Assembly (NCBI GenBank): GCA_947259725.1
Contig: CAMYNM010000008.1
Location: 124,001-188,000, forward strand
From: CALZIK01 sp945787635
GTDB taxonomy: Bacteria; Acidobacteriota; Thermoanaerobaculia; Multivoradales; JAHEKO01
DNA length: 64,000 nt
Direction: 5' to 3'
The position numbers and the translations under genes were made by a program. The notes below the pieces were generated by a model. It had not been told where the DNA came from. It made no database searches and saw nothing but the letters and a program-made list of their open reading frames with translations. Of the stretch, positions 16,448 to 25,215 are shown one piece after another (positions within the stretch are counted from its first letter, which is position 1; every line of letters begins with the position of its first letter).

Positions 16448-18367
16448 ATGTTGACGGCTCTTCGAGACTCTCTGGCGGAGCGCATTCAGGCCCGGATCGA
16501 GGCACTGTATGGCGTTTCGCATACGGCGCGACCCGAAGTTCCGCCACGCCGGGAGCTGGGCGACCTGGCCTTCCCGGGAGCCTTGCAGCTGGCTCGGGAG
16601 GTCAAAAAGAACCCGCGCCAGATCGGCGAAGAGATCGCCGCCGGTCTCGAGCTGCCGGTGGGCGTTCGTGAGGTTCGAATAGAAGGGCCAGGGTTTCTCA
16701 ACTTCTATCTCGATCGCAGCACCTTCGCCGCCGCCTTGCTTCGCGAGTCGCCGATCGAGACTACCTCCGCCGAGGGCGAAAAGATCATCGTCGAGCACAC
16801 CAACATCAATCCCAACAAGGCAGCGCACATCGGTCACCTGAGAAACGCGGTCCTCGGCGACGTGTTGGTGCGTTCCCTGCGTGCTCTCGGCCACCGCGTC
16901 GAGATTCAGAACTACATCGACGATACCGGCGTCCAGCTGGCCGATGTGGTGGTCGGGTTCGCCGACCTCAGGGGTATGGACCTGGCCACGGTCAGCGCGC
17001 TCCCCGAGCCCTTCGACTACACCTGCTGGGATCTGTACGCGGAGGTGGGCCGCTGGTACGAAGACGACCCCGCGCGTCAGGAGTTTCGCCGCAAGACCCT
17101 CCACGAGCTCGAAGCCGGCAACGGGCTCCGCGCGGATCTGGGCCGGCTGATCGCCCGCCGGATCGTCTCGCGTCACCTCAAGACGATGCGCCGGCTCGGA
17201 GTCGACTACGATCTACTGACCCGGGAGAGCGCCATTCTCGGCCTCGAGTTCTTTAGCCAGGCATTCGAAAGCCTGAGGCAAGCGGGCGCCATCCGCCTCG
17301 AAACCGACGGCAAGAACGCCGGCTGCTGGGTCATGCCGCTCGCCGAGAGCTCCGAGTTCGCGGGCCTCGAGGATCCCGACAAGGTCATCGTGCGCTCGGA
17401 CGGAACGGTAACCTACGTGGGCAAGGACATCGCGTACCAGTTGTGGAAGTTCGGCCTGCTAAACATGGACTTCAGGTACCGGTACTGGCACGAAGAGAAA
17501 GTCTGGGAATCGGTTCTCGACGGCGTCGACGACCACCCCGATTTCGGCCGGGCCGCCCGCGTGATCAACGTGATCGACACGCGCCAGGCCTATCTCCAGA
17601 AGGTCGTACGAGCCGGGCTGGAACGTCTGAATCACACCGAAGAAGCCGCCCGCTCCATCCACTTCGCCTACGAGATGGTCGCTCTCTCTCCCGCCGCCGC
17701 TGACCAGCTCGGCCAAGGCGGGGCGACCGACGACGGCAAGCGACTCGAGATGTCGGGTCGCAAGGGTATCGGGGTCAAAGCCGACGACCTCTTGGACCAG
17801 CTCGAAGCCAAGAGCCGCGACGAGATCGCGGCCCGCGACGCCGAGCTGGAAAGCCAGGAGCTGGAAGAGCGGGCGCGACTCATCGCTCGGGCGGCGCTGC
17901 GCTTCTTCATGGTCAAGACCACGACGAACAGGGTCATCGCCTTCGACTTTGACGAAGCCCTGAGCTTCGAGGGCGACTCCGGACCCTACCTCCAGTACTC
18001 GCTGGTCCGAGCGGCCAACATCTGCCGGCGGCTCTCCGAGGAGGGCCTCGACAGCGAAGTCTCGCCCCAGACCGCGGCAGAGATTCCAGCCGAGCTCTGG
18101 GACGACGATCTCTGGGAGCTGATCTATCAGACCGCGGAGGTTCGCGACCGGATCGAGGTCGCCGCCGAATCTCTCGAGCTCTCGCAGATCGCACGCTTCG
18201 CCCTCGACCTGGCGCAAAAGTTCAACGCCCTCTACCATCGCCATCCGATTCTCCAGGAGCCGGACCCCGACCGGCGGGCGACCCGCCTGGCCGCGACTCA
18301 GGCCTTTTCCAAGGCTCTGCGCACACTCTGCGAGATCATGGGGCTACCCGTCCCGGAGCGGATGTAG
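16448..18367 (+). CDS. argS: Arginyl-tRNA synthetase
   Basis: A 639-aa class I synthetase charging tRNA-Arg. The HIGH motif is at residues 127-130 in NPNKAAHIGHLRNAVLGD, and EMSGRKGIGV holds the KMSKS-like loop. The N-terminal Add1 domain (residues 1-100, ending NFYLDR) and the C-terminal DALR anticodon-binding helices (LQYSLVRAANICRRL, FNALYHRHPIL) are both present. The length is somewhat above the usual 550-590 aa, with insertions in the catalytic domain. Confidence 0.95.
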   Translation: MLTALRDSLAERIQARIEALYGVSHTARPEVPPRRELGDLAFPGALQLAREVKKNPRQIGEEIAAGLELPVGVREVRIEGPGFLNFYLDRSTFAAALLRESPIETTSAEGEKIIVEHTNINPNKAAHIGHLRNAVLGDVLVRSLRALGHRVEIQNYIDDTGVQLADVVVGFADLRGMDLATVSALPEPFDYTCWDLYAEVGRWYEDDPARQEFRRKTLHELEAGNGLRADLGRLIARRIVSRHLKTMRRLGVDYDLLTRESAILGLEFFSQAFESLRQAGAIRLETDGKNAGCWVMPLAESSEFAGLEDPDKVIVRSDGTVTYVGKDIAYQLWKFGLLNMDFRYRYWHEEKVWESVLDGVDDHPDFGRAARVINVIDTRQAYLQKVVRAGLERLNHTEEAARSIHFAYEMVALSPAAADQLGQGGATDDGKRLEMSGRKGIGVKADDLLDQLEAKSRDEIAARDAELESQELEERARLIARAALRFFMVKTTTNRVIAFDFDEALSFEGDSGPYLQYSLVRAANICRRLSEEGLDSEVSPQTAAEIPAELWDDDLWELIYQTAEVRDRIEVAAESLELSQIARFALDLAQKFNALYHRHPILQEPDPDRRATRLAATQAFSKALRTLCEIMGLPVPERM

Positions 18368-18390
18368 GGGAATCTCGACGTTCGCACCCC

Positions 18391-18804
18391 ATGGCCAGCA
18401 CCGCCGGCTATTCCGCGACTCCACTGCCCAAGAAGCTCGGCATCAAGCCGGGCCTCCGGGTGGTTCCGGTCTCCGCTCCCGCCGGGCTCGAGCGATGGCT
18501 CGGCGCCCTCCCCCAGGGCGTCCGGTTGAACCCCCGATTGCGCGGCCGGGCCGACATTTTGCTCTTTTTCCCCAGGGACGCCTCTGACCTCCTGCGGCGC
18601 CTCCCCCGCCTCGTCGCCCGGCTCGACAAGAGCGGCGGCCTGTGGGTCGCCTGGCCGAAGAAAAGCTCCGGCGTCGCCACCGACGTCGATTTCGCGGTCG
18701 TGCAGAAGGCCGGCCTCGAAGCGGGCCTGGTCGACAACAAGGTCTGCGCGATCAGCGAGGTGTACTCGGGGCTGCGCTTCGTCTTTCGGCTCGCCGATCG
18801 ATAG
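18391..18804 (+). CDS. DUF3052-family protein
   Basis: A 137-aa protein. GYSATPLPKKLGIKPGLRV at the start, LWVAWPKKSSGVATD in the middle and GLVDNKVCAISEVYSGLRF at the end match the DUF3052 pattern. The function of the family is not known to me. It lies 23 bp after argS on the same strand and could be co-transcribed. No membrane segment. Confidence 0.8.
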   Translation: MASTAGYSATPLPKKLGIKPGLRVVPVSAPAGLERWLGALPQGVRLNPRLRGRADILLFFPRDASDLLRRLPRLVARLDKSGGLWVAWPKKSSGVATDVDFAVVQKAGLEAGLVDNKVCAISEVYSGLRFVFRLADR

Positions 18805-18821
18805 TCGTCGTCGCACGATGG

Positions 18822-18843
18822 TACACTGTGCCGTAACACGGCA
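18822..18843 (+). promoter_or_regulatory. -10 hexamer followed by a small palindrome
   Basis: TACACT (18822-18827) is followed at once by TGCCGT-AAC-ACGGCA (18829-18843), a 6-bp perfect hairpin that would span the predicted transcription start. The downstream gene has a ribosome binding site (GGAG) before ATG 18867. An operator or a 5' UTR hairpin are both possible. Confidence 0.35.
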
Positions 18844-18866
18844 TCGTTGCAGGAGTTTTTGTCCGA

Positions 18867-19463
18867 ATGGCTACGGCAGAGCGGGTTTTGTGGGAGACGA
18901 TCACGGTCGTCGTGTTCCTGGTGCTGCTCGTCGGCACCGTGATCTGGTCCGGTAGCCGCCTCGACCGCCACCGCGCGCAGCTCGAGGAAGAATTCAGCAC
19001 CCGGGTCGCGGTGTCCGAGGACCAGCAGAGGAGGCAGACCGAGCGACGCGAGGAGGACTTCACGCGGCGCGAGCGCGAGCACGAAGTGCGCGAGGCCAAG
19101 GCGGTGTTTCGCTCCTTCGAGGCCGGTATTCGGTCAGCGGTCGCCTCCCGCTGGGGCAACTATGTCAGCCGGGCCAAGAGCAACCTGCTCGAAGACACCA
19201 ACGTTACCTTCGTGCATATCTTGACCCCCACGGGTCTGGTGCTCGCCTCGAGCGACGAGAAGCTAGCCGCCACGGGCAGAATCGACGAACGCGGCGACTG
19301 GGCCAGGGGCACCACTGGCATCGAGGTTCGAAACTTCGGTGGCAGTGGCGAAATCGAGCTTGCGGGCCCGATTCAGGGGGACGGCGGGCGCCCGGTGGCG
19401 TTCCTGTGGCTGGGATACGACCTTTCGGCGCAGGCGGACCCACCGGCCCCTGTGACGCAGTAG
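18867..19463 (+). CDS. Membrane-anchored coiled-coil protein with sensor-like domain
   Basis: A 198-aa protein of unknown function. One transmembrane helix (residues about 9-29, TVVVFLVLLVGTVIW), then a highly charged heptad-like stretch (about 32-80, rich in Glu and Arg), then a globular region (about 100-185) with VTFVHILTPTGLVLASSD and PVAFLWLGYDLS. The last part resembles Cache/PAS-type extracellular sensor segments, but no kinase or methyl-accepting domain follows. Its ATG has a GGAG upstream. Family not recognised. Confidence 0.65.
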   Translation: MATAERVLWETITVVVFLVLLVGTVIWSGSRLDRHRAQLEEEFSTRVAVSEDQQRRQTERREEDFTRREREHEVREAKAVFRSFEAGIRSAVASRWGNYVSRAKSNLLEDTNVTFVHILTPTGLVLASSDEKLAATGRIDERGDWARGTTGIEVRNFGGSGEIELAGPIQGDGGRPVAFLWLGYDLSAQADPPAPVTQ

Positions 19464-19485
19464 CCGAGCCCGAGCCCGCGCGCCC

Positions 19486-21546
19486 TCAGAACGAAAGCGT
19501 TTCCCGAACCGCTGCGATCACCCGATCGGCGTCGGGCAGAAGCGACTGCTCCAATCCACGACCGTAAGGCACCGGCCGATCCGGATATGCCACGCGCTTG
19601 ACCGGTCCGTCCAGCCAGGCAAAAGCTCGCTCGGAGATCTCCGCCGCTACCTCCGCTCCGAATCCGGCAGTGCGTTGCGCCTCGTGGACGATGACCGCCC
19701 TTCCGGTCCGGCGCACCGACGCTTCGATGGTCTCCCAGTCGAGTGGCACCAGGGTGCGAAGGTCGATGACCTCCGCGGAGACGCTCTCTTCATCCAACCG
19801 TTTCGCCGCCTCGAGGCAGGTCCAGGTGCTGGCGCCGTACCCGATCAGCGTCAGGTCGGTGCCCGACCGCCGGATCGCGGCGATTCCGAGCGGCGCCACG
19901 TCCCACTCGCCGGGCAGGGTCTCCTTGACCCTTCGATAGAGGAACTTGTGCTCGCAAAAGATCACCGGATTGGGATCCCGGATCGCCGCCTTCAACAGCG
20001 CCCTCGCATCTTGAGCCCCGGCCGGACAGACGACCTTGAGCCCGGCCACGTGCGCAAACCATGCTTCCGGATTCTGCGAGTGGAAGGGCCCGGCGCCGAC
20101 CCCGCCCCCTGAGGGCAACCGAATCACGATCGGACACGGAACCTGCCAGCGATAGAAGAGCTTGGCGGCAACGTTGACTATCTGATTGAAGCCGCAGGAC
20201 ACGAAGTCGGCGAACTGCATTTCGACGACCACCCGGTAGCCCAACAGCGCCGCTCCGATGGCGATTCCGATGGTGCCGCTCTCGGCGATGGGGGTATCCA
20301 AGACCCGCCGGGGCCAGCGCTCGTGAAGTCCTCGGGTGACCCGAAACGCGCCTTCGAAGCGGCCTATGTCCTGCCCCATGAGAATCAACCGATCGTCACG
20401 GGCCATTTCCTCCGAGAGTGCCTCGCGGATTGCGTCCACGTAGCTGACCTGAGCCTCGGACAGCGCCGGATCCTCGGATTGCATTCTAGAGGCGCGCTCG
20501 GGCGCCGGAGCCGGAGCCAGCGCCGGCCGGCTCGCAGTTCCAGCCTCAGGTGGGGGCGCGTCGATGGCTGTGTCGAGCGCCGAATCGATCAAGAAACGGC
20601 AGCGCCCGGCAATGGCGTCCTGGGTATCGAAGTCCAGAACTCCCTCTCCCCGCAAACGCTCGGCATAGCCCGGCACGGGATCGGCGGCGAGATACTGATC
20701 CAGCTCTCGCCGCGGCACGACCTTCAAGGAGTCGTCGCCCTCGCTGTGGCCCCGCATCCTCCCGACCATCGCTTCGATCAGGGTCGGTCCGTCCCCGGAG
20801 CGCGCCCTGGTCACCGCTCGAGCGACGGCTTTGGAGACTTCATCCGGATCGTTGCCATCGACGGTCTCCGCCGCCATTCCGTATCCCCGGCCCCGATCAC
20901 TCAGCCTCGCTCCGGCGTACTGCGCTTCGACCGGTGTCGAGAAGGCGTATCGATTGTTCTCGACTATCAGCACCAGCGGCAGCCGCCATACCGCCGCCAT
21001 GTTCAGGCCTTCGTGAAAGTCGCCGGTGGAGGTGCCGCCATCTCCGATGAAGTTGATCGCCACCCGATCCGAGCCGCTCTGCTTCATGGCGAACGCGCAA
21101 CCCGCGGCCACCGGGATCATGGCACCCAGATGACTGATCATGCCGACGTGCAGAATGCCGGCCTCGGGCGCCAGGTAGCCGTAGTGAAACGACCGCTCGA
21201 CGCCCTGCGAGAAGCCCGCGGCCTTGCCCAGAAGCTGACATGCCAGCCGTTCGAGCAGTTCGACCGGGTCCGGCCGCCTACCGTCCGGCTGTCCGAAGCC
21301 CAGGCCCGGAAAAGTACGCGACGGATCGAGGTAGGTCGCCAGAATCGCTCCGAGGTCCCGGTGCAGAGTGCACAACGCATCCCCCGGCTCGATGGCGAGC
21401 CCCGCCGGCACGGTGGTGGCCTCGTTACCGATCGCGCTGTACCACTTCGAGACTCGCCCGGTGAGAAGCAGCGACTCGAACCGGGCATCCAGATCTCGCG
21501 CCAGCCGCATATAAGCGTATCTGAGGAGTGAGGGATGCCCGGTCAT
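19486..21546 (-). CDS. 2-Oxoacid dehydrogenase E1, fused alpha and beta subunits
   Basis: A 686-aa thiamine-diphosphate enzyme that decarboxylates a 2-oxoacid, most likely a branched-chain oxoacid, and passes the acyl group to an E2. The alpha half (about 1-345) has the ThDP motif GDGGTSTGDFHEG ending VENN and the surface KWYSAIGNEA. A Pro/Ala-rich linker (around 340-365) leads to the beta half, with RDDRLILMGQDIGRFEGAF and DTPIAESGTIGIAIGAAL. The open frame extends to 22227, but residues before ATG 21546 are a shadow of the upstream gene; ATG 21546 overlaps that stop as ATGA. No E2 or E3 gene is in the window. Confidence 0.9.
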   Translation of the reverse strand: MTGHPSLLRYAYMRLARDLDARFESLLLTGRVSKWYSAIGNEATTVPAGLAIEPGDALCTLHRDLGAILATYLDPSRTFPGLGFGQPDGRRPDPVELLERLACQLLGKAAGFSQGVERSFHYGYLAPEAGILHVGMISHLGAMIPVAAGCAFAMKQSGSDRVAINFIGDGGTSTGDFHEGLNMAAVWRLPLVLIVENNRYAFSTPVEAQYAGARLSDRGRGYGMAAETVDGNDPDEVSKAVARAVTRARSGDGPTLIEAMVGRMRGHSEGDDSLKVVPRRELDQYLAADPVPGYAERLRGEGVLDFDTQDAIAGRCRFLIDSALDTAIDAPPPEAGTASRPALAPAPAPERASRMQSEDPALSEAQVSYVDAIREALSEEMARDDRLILMGQDIGRFEGAFRVTRGLHERWPRRVLDTPIAESGTIGIAIGAALLGYRVVVEMQFADFVSCGFNQIVNVAAKLFYRWQVPCPIVIRLPSGGGVGAGPFHSQNPEAWFAHVAGLKVVCPAGAQDARALLKAAIRDPNPVIFCEHKFLYRRVKETLPGEWDVAPLGIAAIRRSGTDLTLIGYGASTWTCLEAAKRLDEESVSAEVIDLRTLVPLDWETIEASVRRTGRAVIVHEAQRTAGFGAEVAAEISERAFAWLDGPVKRVAYPDRPVPYGRGLEQSLLPDADRVIAAVRETLSF

Positions 21547-22205
21547 GTCGATTCGAGATTCAGAGCCCGAATGCCGAAGACGGCATCCTTCGAGTTCTCG
21601 CCCTCGCGCGCAAAGGGTACGCCGAGAAGTCGAGAGCCTCCGAACCGGATCGAGTACTCCAGATTCCTCAGCGTGTCGGGTTTGTCGACTTCGCCGGCGA
21701 CCACCGCGAAATGCGCCAGCTTCCGCGCGTCTTCGACCCCATAGCAGCCTCCGATCAACCGCTCGCCGATCTTCTCTCCCAGGCCCGGGAGCTCCCGGGT
21801 GTAGCGTCTCGCTAACTCGACGGTGGCATCGAGGTCGATCTGGAACGCGGGCACCACGAACTCGACATCTCCCACCGACGAGCCTCCACGTCCTCCGAAG
21901 ACCGACTGGATCAGGCTCGGCATGCTGCGTCCCGCCTGCCGGCTCCCTAGTTCGACATGGGCCTCGAGCACCCAAAATGGCATATACCGCTCGGCCGTGA
22001 CGTTCGACGCCGCGATGAACTGGACCTCGAGCCTGGCCAGGTGGGGCAGCTCCGCCTGGTATCTGTAGCCGTTGCGACAGGCGGTACAATAGAAAATCAC
22101 ATCCTCGCCCGCCGCGGCCAGCGCCGCTCCGCAGGTCGGGCAGTCGAGCGGCACGAGCTCGAAGCCCTTCGATTCGGCCGGTCGGCTGTCCACTCCCCGG
22201 CTCAC
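21543..22205 (-). CDS. Zinc-ribbon protein of the SPFH cassette (soluble)
   Basis: A 220-aa protein with an N-terminal zinc ribbon (CPTCGAAL, then CTACRNGY about 20 residues later). AERYMPFWVLEAHVEL matches the W-containing motif seen in the two membrane zinc-ribbon neighbours (FLPFYRVRA and TFPMWLFRS). A second similar element is FVVPAFQIDL. No transmembrane helix. Function unknown. GTG start overlapping the upstream stop as GTGA; its own stop overlaps the E1 start as ATGA. Confidence 0.75.
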   Translation of the reverse strand: MSRGVDSRPAESKGFELVPLDCPTCGAALAAAGEDVIFYCTACRNGYRYQAELPHLARLEVQFIAASNVTAERYMPFWVLEAHVELGSRQAGRSMPSLIQSVFGGRGGSSVGDVEFVVPAFQIDLDATVELARRYTRELPGLGEKIGERLIGGCYGVEDARKLAHFAVVAGEVDKPDTLRNLEYSIRFGGSRLLGVPFAREGENSKDAVFGIRALNLEST

Positions 22206-23320
22206 CTGAGCTCATCTCCGCGCCCACCCCGCAACCAGCGGTTGAGCTTGTCGAACCTCGTAGCCCGGGTGACCGGCTCGACGCCGGTGCCCTCGATCAC
22301 CACACCTCCATAGCGAAAGTGCTTCCAGCCCCAAAGCACGATCGACAGACCAATGCCGAACACCGCAGCCACCGCGAGACAACCTTCTCCAGCGAACTGA
22401 AGCGCCGTGGTCGCGATAAAAACCGCGCCGGCCTCGGCCAGCACCAGCATGGCGGCCCGGAAGAAATCGTTGCCGGGCGCCTTACCGTAAGCCAGGGACC
22501 CATCTTCGGCGTCGACCAGAATCTGATACGCGCGATCCCGGTAGTGATAGCGCACGACCCACAATGGGTAGTAGATGACCGAGAGCCGCTCGCGCACGGT
22601 CTCCAGAAACTCGAACCGAACCTTCTTCAAGCCGGCGGCGGGATTGGTCGCGGTGCGAAACCGCTCGATGGCGGCATTGAAGACCCGTTGCTCGGAGCCG
22701 GTCGGCTCGAACACCATTCCCCGGCGCCTGAGCGAGCTCGCCTCGAACGGCACCAGAGGATCGCCGACCAGATTGACGCGCTGGAGGCCCCACTCGGAGA
22801 CGTCCACGGCCGGGTAGGTCCGGTCATGGCTCTGGCCCACCTTCCGCTCGACATCGACCTCATAGGTCTCGACCCGGCGGTTCTTTCCCGAGCCCACGGT
22901 GCGCTGCCGCAGCTCGGTTCCGAGCGCCACGCCTACGCAGTCCGCGCGCACTCGATAGAACGGCAAGAAGCAGAGCACGGCCTCGCCGAGTCGCGCCTCT
23001 CGACGCAGCTTGGGGTCTTTTCTCATCCCCTTCGTCAGCCACTCACGGGCCACCGTCTTCGCCCGATCGGCCCCGATCTGAGGCTCGACCGCGAAGCGCC
23101 GCGCTCCGGTCTCGCTCGAGACCAAGAGCGGGGTGCGGCAGTATTCGCAAAAGACCACGCGCAGACCGCTGTCGACGGCGAGAGTCCCGCCGCAATTGGG
23201 GCAGGTCAGGCCCTCGACCCGATCGGAGAGCCGGTGCGGAACCTCTTCGAGCCCGTTCTCGGCGCCACTCGAGGCCTCGGGGGCGGGAAGCGGGGGCGGC
23301 GGCTCGGAGAGAGGCTTCAT
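22202..23320 (-). CDS. Zinc-ribbon membrane protein of the SPFH cassette, copy 1
   Basis: A 372-aa protein. N-terminal Pro-rich tail, zinc ribbon CPNCGGTL with FCEYCRTPL, a long soluble region with FLPFYRVRADC and YYPLWVVRYHYRDRAYQ followed by VDAEDGSLAYGKAPGN, then two transmembrane helices near the C-terminus. The element after the zinc ribbon matches zinc-ribbon/TM proteins found beside SPFH proteins (YdjG-like in Bacillus; inference). ATG at 23320 overlaps the upstream stop as ATGA and is preferred to ATG 23338. Confidence 0.78.
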   Translation of the reverse strand: MKPLSEPPPPLPAPEASSGAENGLEEVPHRLSDRVEGLTCPNCGGTLAVDSGLRVVFCEYCRTPLLVSSETGARRFAVEPQIGADRAKTVAREWLTKGMRKDPKLRREARLGEAVLCFLPFYRVRADCVGVALGTELRQRTVGSGKNRRVETYEVDVERKVGQSHDRTYPAVDVSEWGLQRVNLVGDPLVPFEASSLRRRGMVFEPTGSEQRVFNAAIERFRTATNPAAGLKKVRFEFLETVRERLSVIYYPLWVVRYHYRDRAYQILVDAEDGSLAYGKAPGNDFFRAAMLVLAEAGAVFIATTALQFAGEGCLAVAAVFGIGLSIVLWGWKHFRYGGVVIEGTGVEPVTRATRFDKLNRWLRGGRGDELR

Positions 23321-24093
23321 ACTCTCCGCGTCACCCACCAGGCGACCAGCAGCAACGGGACGCTGGTCACGGCGTAGGCGAGCAGTTTGGCAAAGGGATT
23401 GGAGATGATCAGGCCTTCGATGCCGAAGAGCACCAGTCCGAGGATCGCTACCAAAATGTACGGGCTTTCGGCTTTTTCAGGATAGACCGACGCGAGAACG
23501 TTACCCGTGGAACCTTCGACGACGGCCTGGTACCGCTTGCCGCCGAACTCGTAGCCGGCGCGCCAGAGCGGAATCTCGACCAGAGCCACTTCGGTCACTT
23601 GCTTGGGGTCAACCCCCCGCTGTTCCACCCAGGTTCTCGCGGTCTCGAGCGGCACGCCCACGGGAACCGCCTCGGCGCCTTCCTCCGGTCCTTCGAACGG
23701 CTCGAGGCTGCCGGCCGGGATGGCGAGATCCGCCAGCACCGGAATCGGGGTCGGCGCGGCCGGCTCCACGGTCGCCGATTCGCGGCCGGCCTGGCGGGAA
23801 CGAAACAACCACATCGGGAAGGTCACGGCGACCGGCGAATCCACCGTGCTCTTACGATCGAGATCCTTGACCGTGTGGTTGCCGGCCATCCACCGGCGCA
23901 GCGCGGCCTTTGCTTCGTCGCCATCGATCAACCTGGGCAGGCGATACCGGCCGATGATCTCGGCGCGATCGAGAAACAGCGTGGTTCCACAGAACTCGCA
24001 GGCGAGAAAGCTCTCCCCCGAGCGCAGCGCGTTGTCACCACCGCACTGGGGACAGGTTACCCGCGGTGGCTCTTGGTCCGCCCGAGTTACCAC
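23317..24093 (-). CDS. Zinc-ribbon membrane protein of the SPFH cassette, copy 2
   Basis: A 258-aa paralogue of the next gene. From GTG 24093 it starts just before the zinc ribbon (VTCPQCGGDNAL, then CEFCGTTLF). TFPMWLFRSRQ and VEIPLWRAGYEFGGKRYQ followed by VVEGSTGNVLASVYPEK repeat the motifs of the neighbour. Two transmembrane helices lie at the C-terminus, separated by FAKLLAY. The frame is open to 24183 but that would overlap the SPFH gene by 76 bp. No clear Shine-Dalgarno sequence. Confidence 0.75.
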   Translation of the reverse strand: MVTRADQEPPRVTCPQCGGDNALRSGESFLACEFCGTTLFLDRAEIIGRYRLPRLIDGDEAKAALRRWMAGNHTVKDLDRKSTVDSPVAVTFPMWLFRSRQAGRESATVEPAAPTPIPVLADLAIPAGSLEPFEGPEEGAEAVPVGVPLETARTWVEQRGVDPKQVTEVALVEIPLWRAGYEFGGKRYQAVVEGSTGNVLASVYPEKAESPYILVAILGLVLFGIEGLIISNPFAKLLAYAVTSVPLLLVAWWVTRRV

Positions 24094-24107
24094 GGCGGCA
24101 CGATCGA

Positions 24108-25175
24108 CTAGCCGGAGACCTTGGTTCCGCAGGACGGGCAGAACTTGGCGCCCCCGGGCAGGCCGCCGCCGCACTCGTGACAAAACTTCGAGCCTGTTGC
24201 GGCCGCCTCGGCTGCCCCGGCTGCCCCGGCCACAACTGCACCCGCCGCCCCGGACGACGCCGGTGGCTGCTGGCCTCCCTGAGCGCCAGTGGAGCCGTCG
24301 GGCGCAGGCGCGCCCGAGCCTCCGCCGGATGACATGGCCTCTTTCATCATCTGCGGAAGCATCATCCCCATGCCGGCGCCCATGCCCACTCCCAGACCGG
24401 CGCCGACTCCGCCGCCGGCCTCGCCGCCACTCTGCTTGGCGGCATCACCCATCGCCTGGGCGGCCTTGAACTTCAAGTACTGGTTCATGTCGCCGACGGC
24501 TTCCATGCCACCGCGCTCGTCGATCTGCTTTTGCACCTCTTCGGGCGGCGTGATCGCGCCCAGGTAGAGATCGACCAGATCGATGCCGTACTTCTCGAAA
24601 TCCTCGCTGACCCGCGCCTTGAGGCCCATACCGAGCTCGTCATAGACCTTGGGTAGGTCGAAGATCGAATCGAGGTTCTCACCCAGAAGGTCGGTGAGAC
24701 GCGCCACGATCACGTCCTTGAAGTACGCTTCGACACCGTCGGTGGTGTAGACGCCCTGGGTACCGACAACCTCGTTGACGAACTGCTGCGAGTTGGTGAT
24801 CCGCACCGCGAACTTACCGAACGCGCGCAGACGGACCATCGCCAGTTCCTTGTCGCGATAGGCGACCGGCTCCTTGGTTCCCCACTTGAGGTCCAGGAAC
24901 GTCTTGGTCGAGACGAACACCACCGCCGCTTGAAACGGTGACTTCCCCTCGAACGGAAGTCCCAGGAGCTTGCCCAAAAGCGGCAGGTTCATGGTCGCCA
25001 GCGTGTGGCGGCCCGGACCGAAAGTGTCGAGAGCCTTGCCGTCGCGAAAGAAGACCGCCTGCTGGCTCTCTTCGACAATCAACTGGCTGCCCAACTCGAT
25101 GGCGGCGGTGCCGCTGGCCGGTACCCGGGCCACCATGGCGTTCCCGGTGGGGTCGACGTGCTGAATGATTCTCAT
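24108..25175 (-). CDS. SPFH-domain protein with C-terminal double zinc ribbon
   Basis: A 355-aa protein of the YdjI/'virion core' type SPFH group. The N-terminal SPFH domain (about 1-230) contains LIVEESQQAVFFRDGKALD, a typical start, and ends in DLYLGAITPPEEVQKQIDER. A helical segment MNQYLKFKAAQAMGDAA follows, then a Gly/Met-rich low-complexity linker and a zinc ribbon (FCHECGGGL, FCPSCGTKV). SPFH proteins of this kind organise membrane microdomains. ATG 25175 is chosen over 25244 because GGAAGG precedes it and the SPFH domain begins there. Confidence 0.85.
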   Translation of the reverse strand: MRIIQHVDPTGNAMVARVPASGTAAIELGSQLIVEESQQAVFFRDGKALDTFGPGRHTLATMNLPLLGKLLGLPFEGKSPFQAAVVFVSTKTFLDLKWGTKEPVAYRDKELAMVRLRAFGKFAVRITNSQQFVNEVVGTQGVYTTDGVEAYFKDVIVARLTDLLGENLDSIFDLPKVYDELGMGLKARVSEDFEKYGIDLVDLYLGAITPPEEVQKQIDERGGMEAVGDMNQYLKFKAAQAMGDAAKQSGGEAGGGVGAGLGVGMGAGMGMMLPQMMKEAMSSGGGSGAPAPDGSTGAQGGQQPPASSGAAGAVVAGAAGAAEAAATGSKFCHECGGGLPGGAKFCPSCGTKVSG

Positions 25176-25215
25176 GATCGTGTACCTTCCGTGGAGTGAT
25201 CTCGATGGGACGGGT

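Noticed and set aside
21547..22227. Extra 227-residue N-terminal domain on the E1 dehydrogenase
   Set aside because: It is the out-of-frame translation of the zinc-ribbon gene at 21543-22205, which has a zinc ribbon and its own coupled start.
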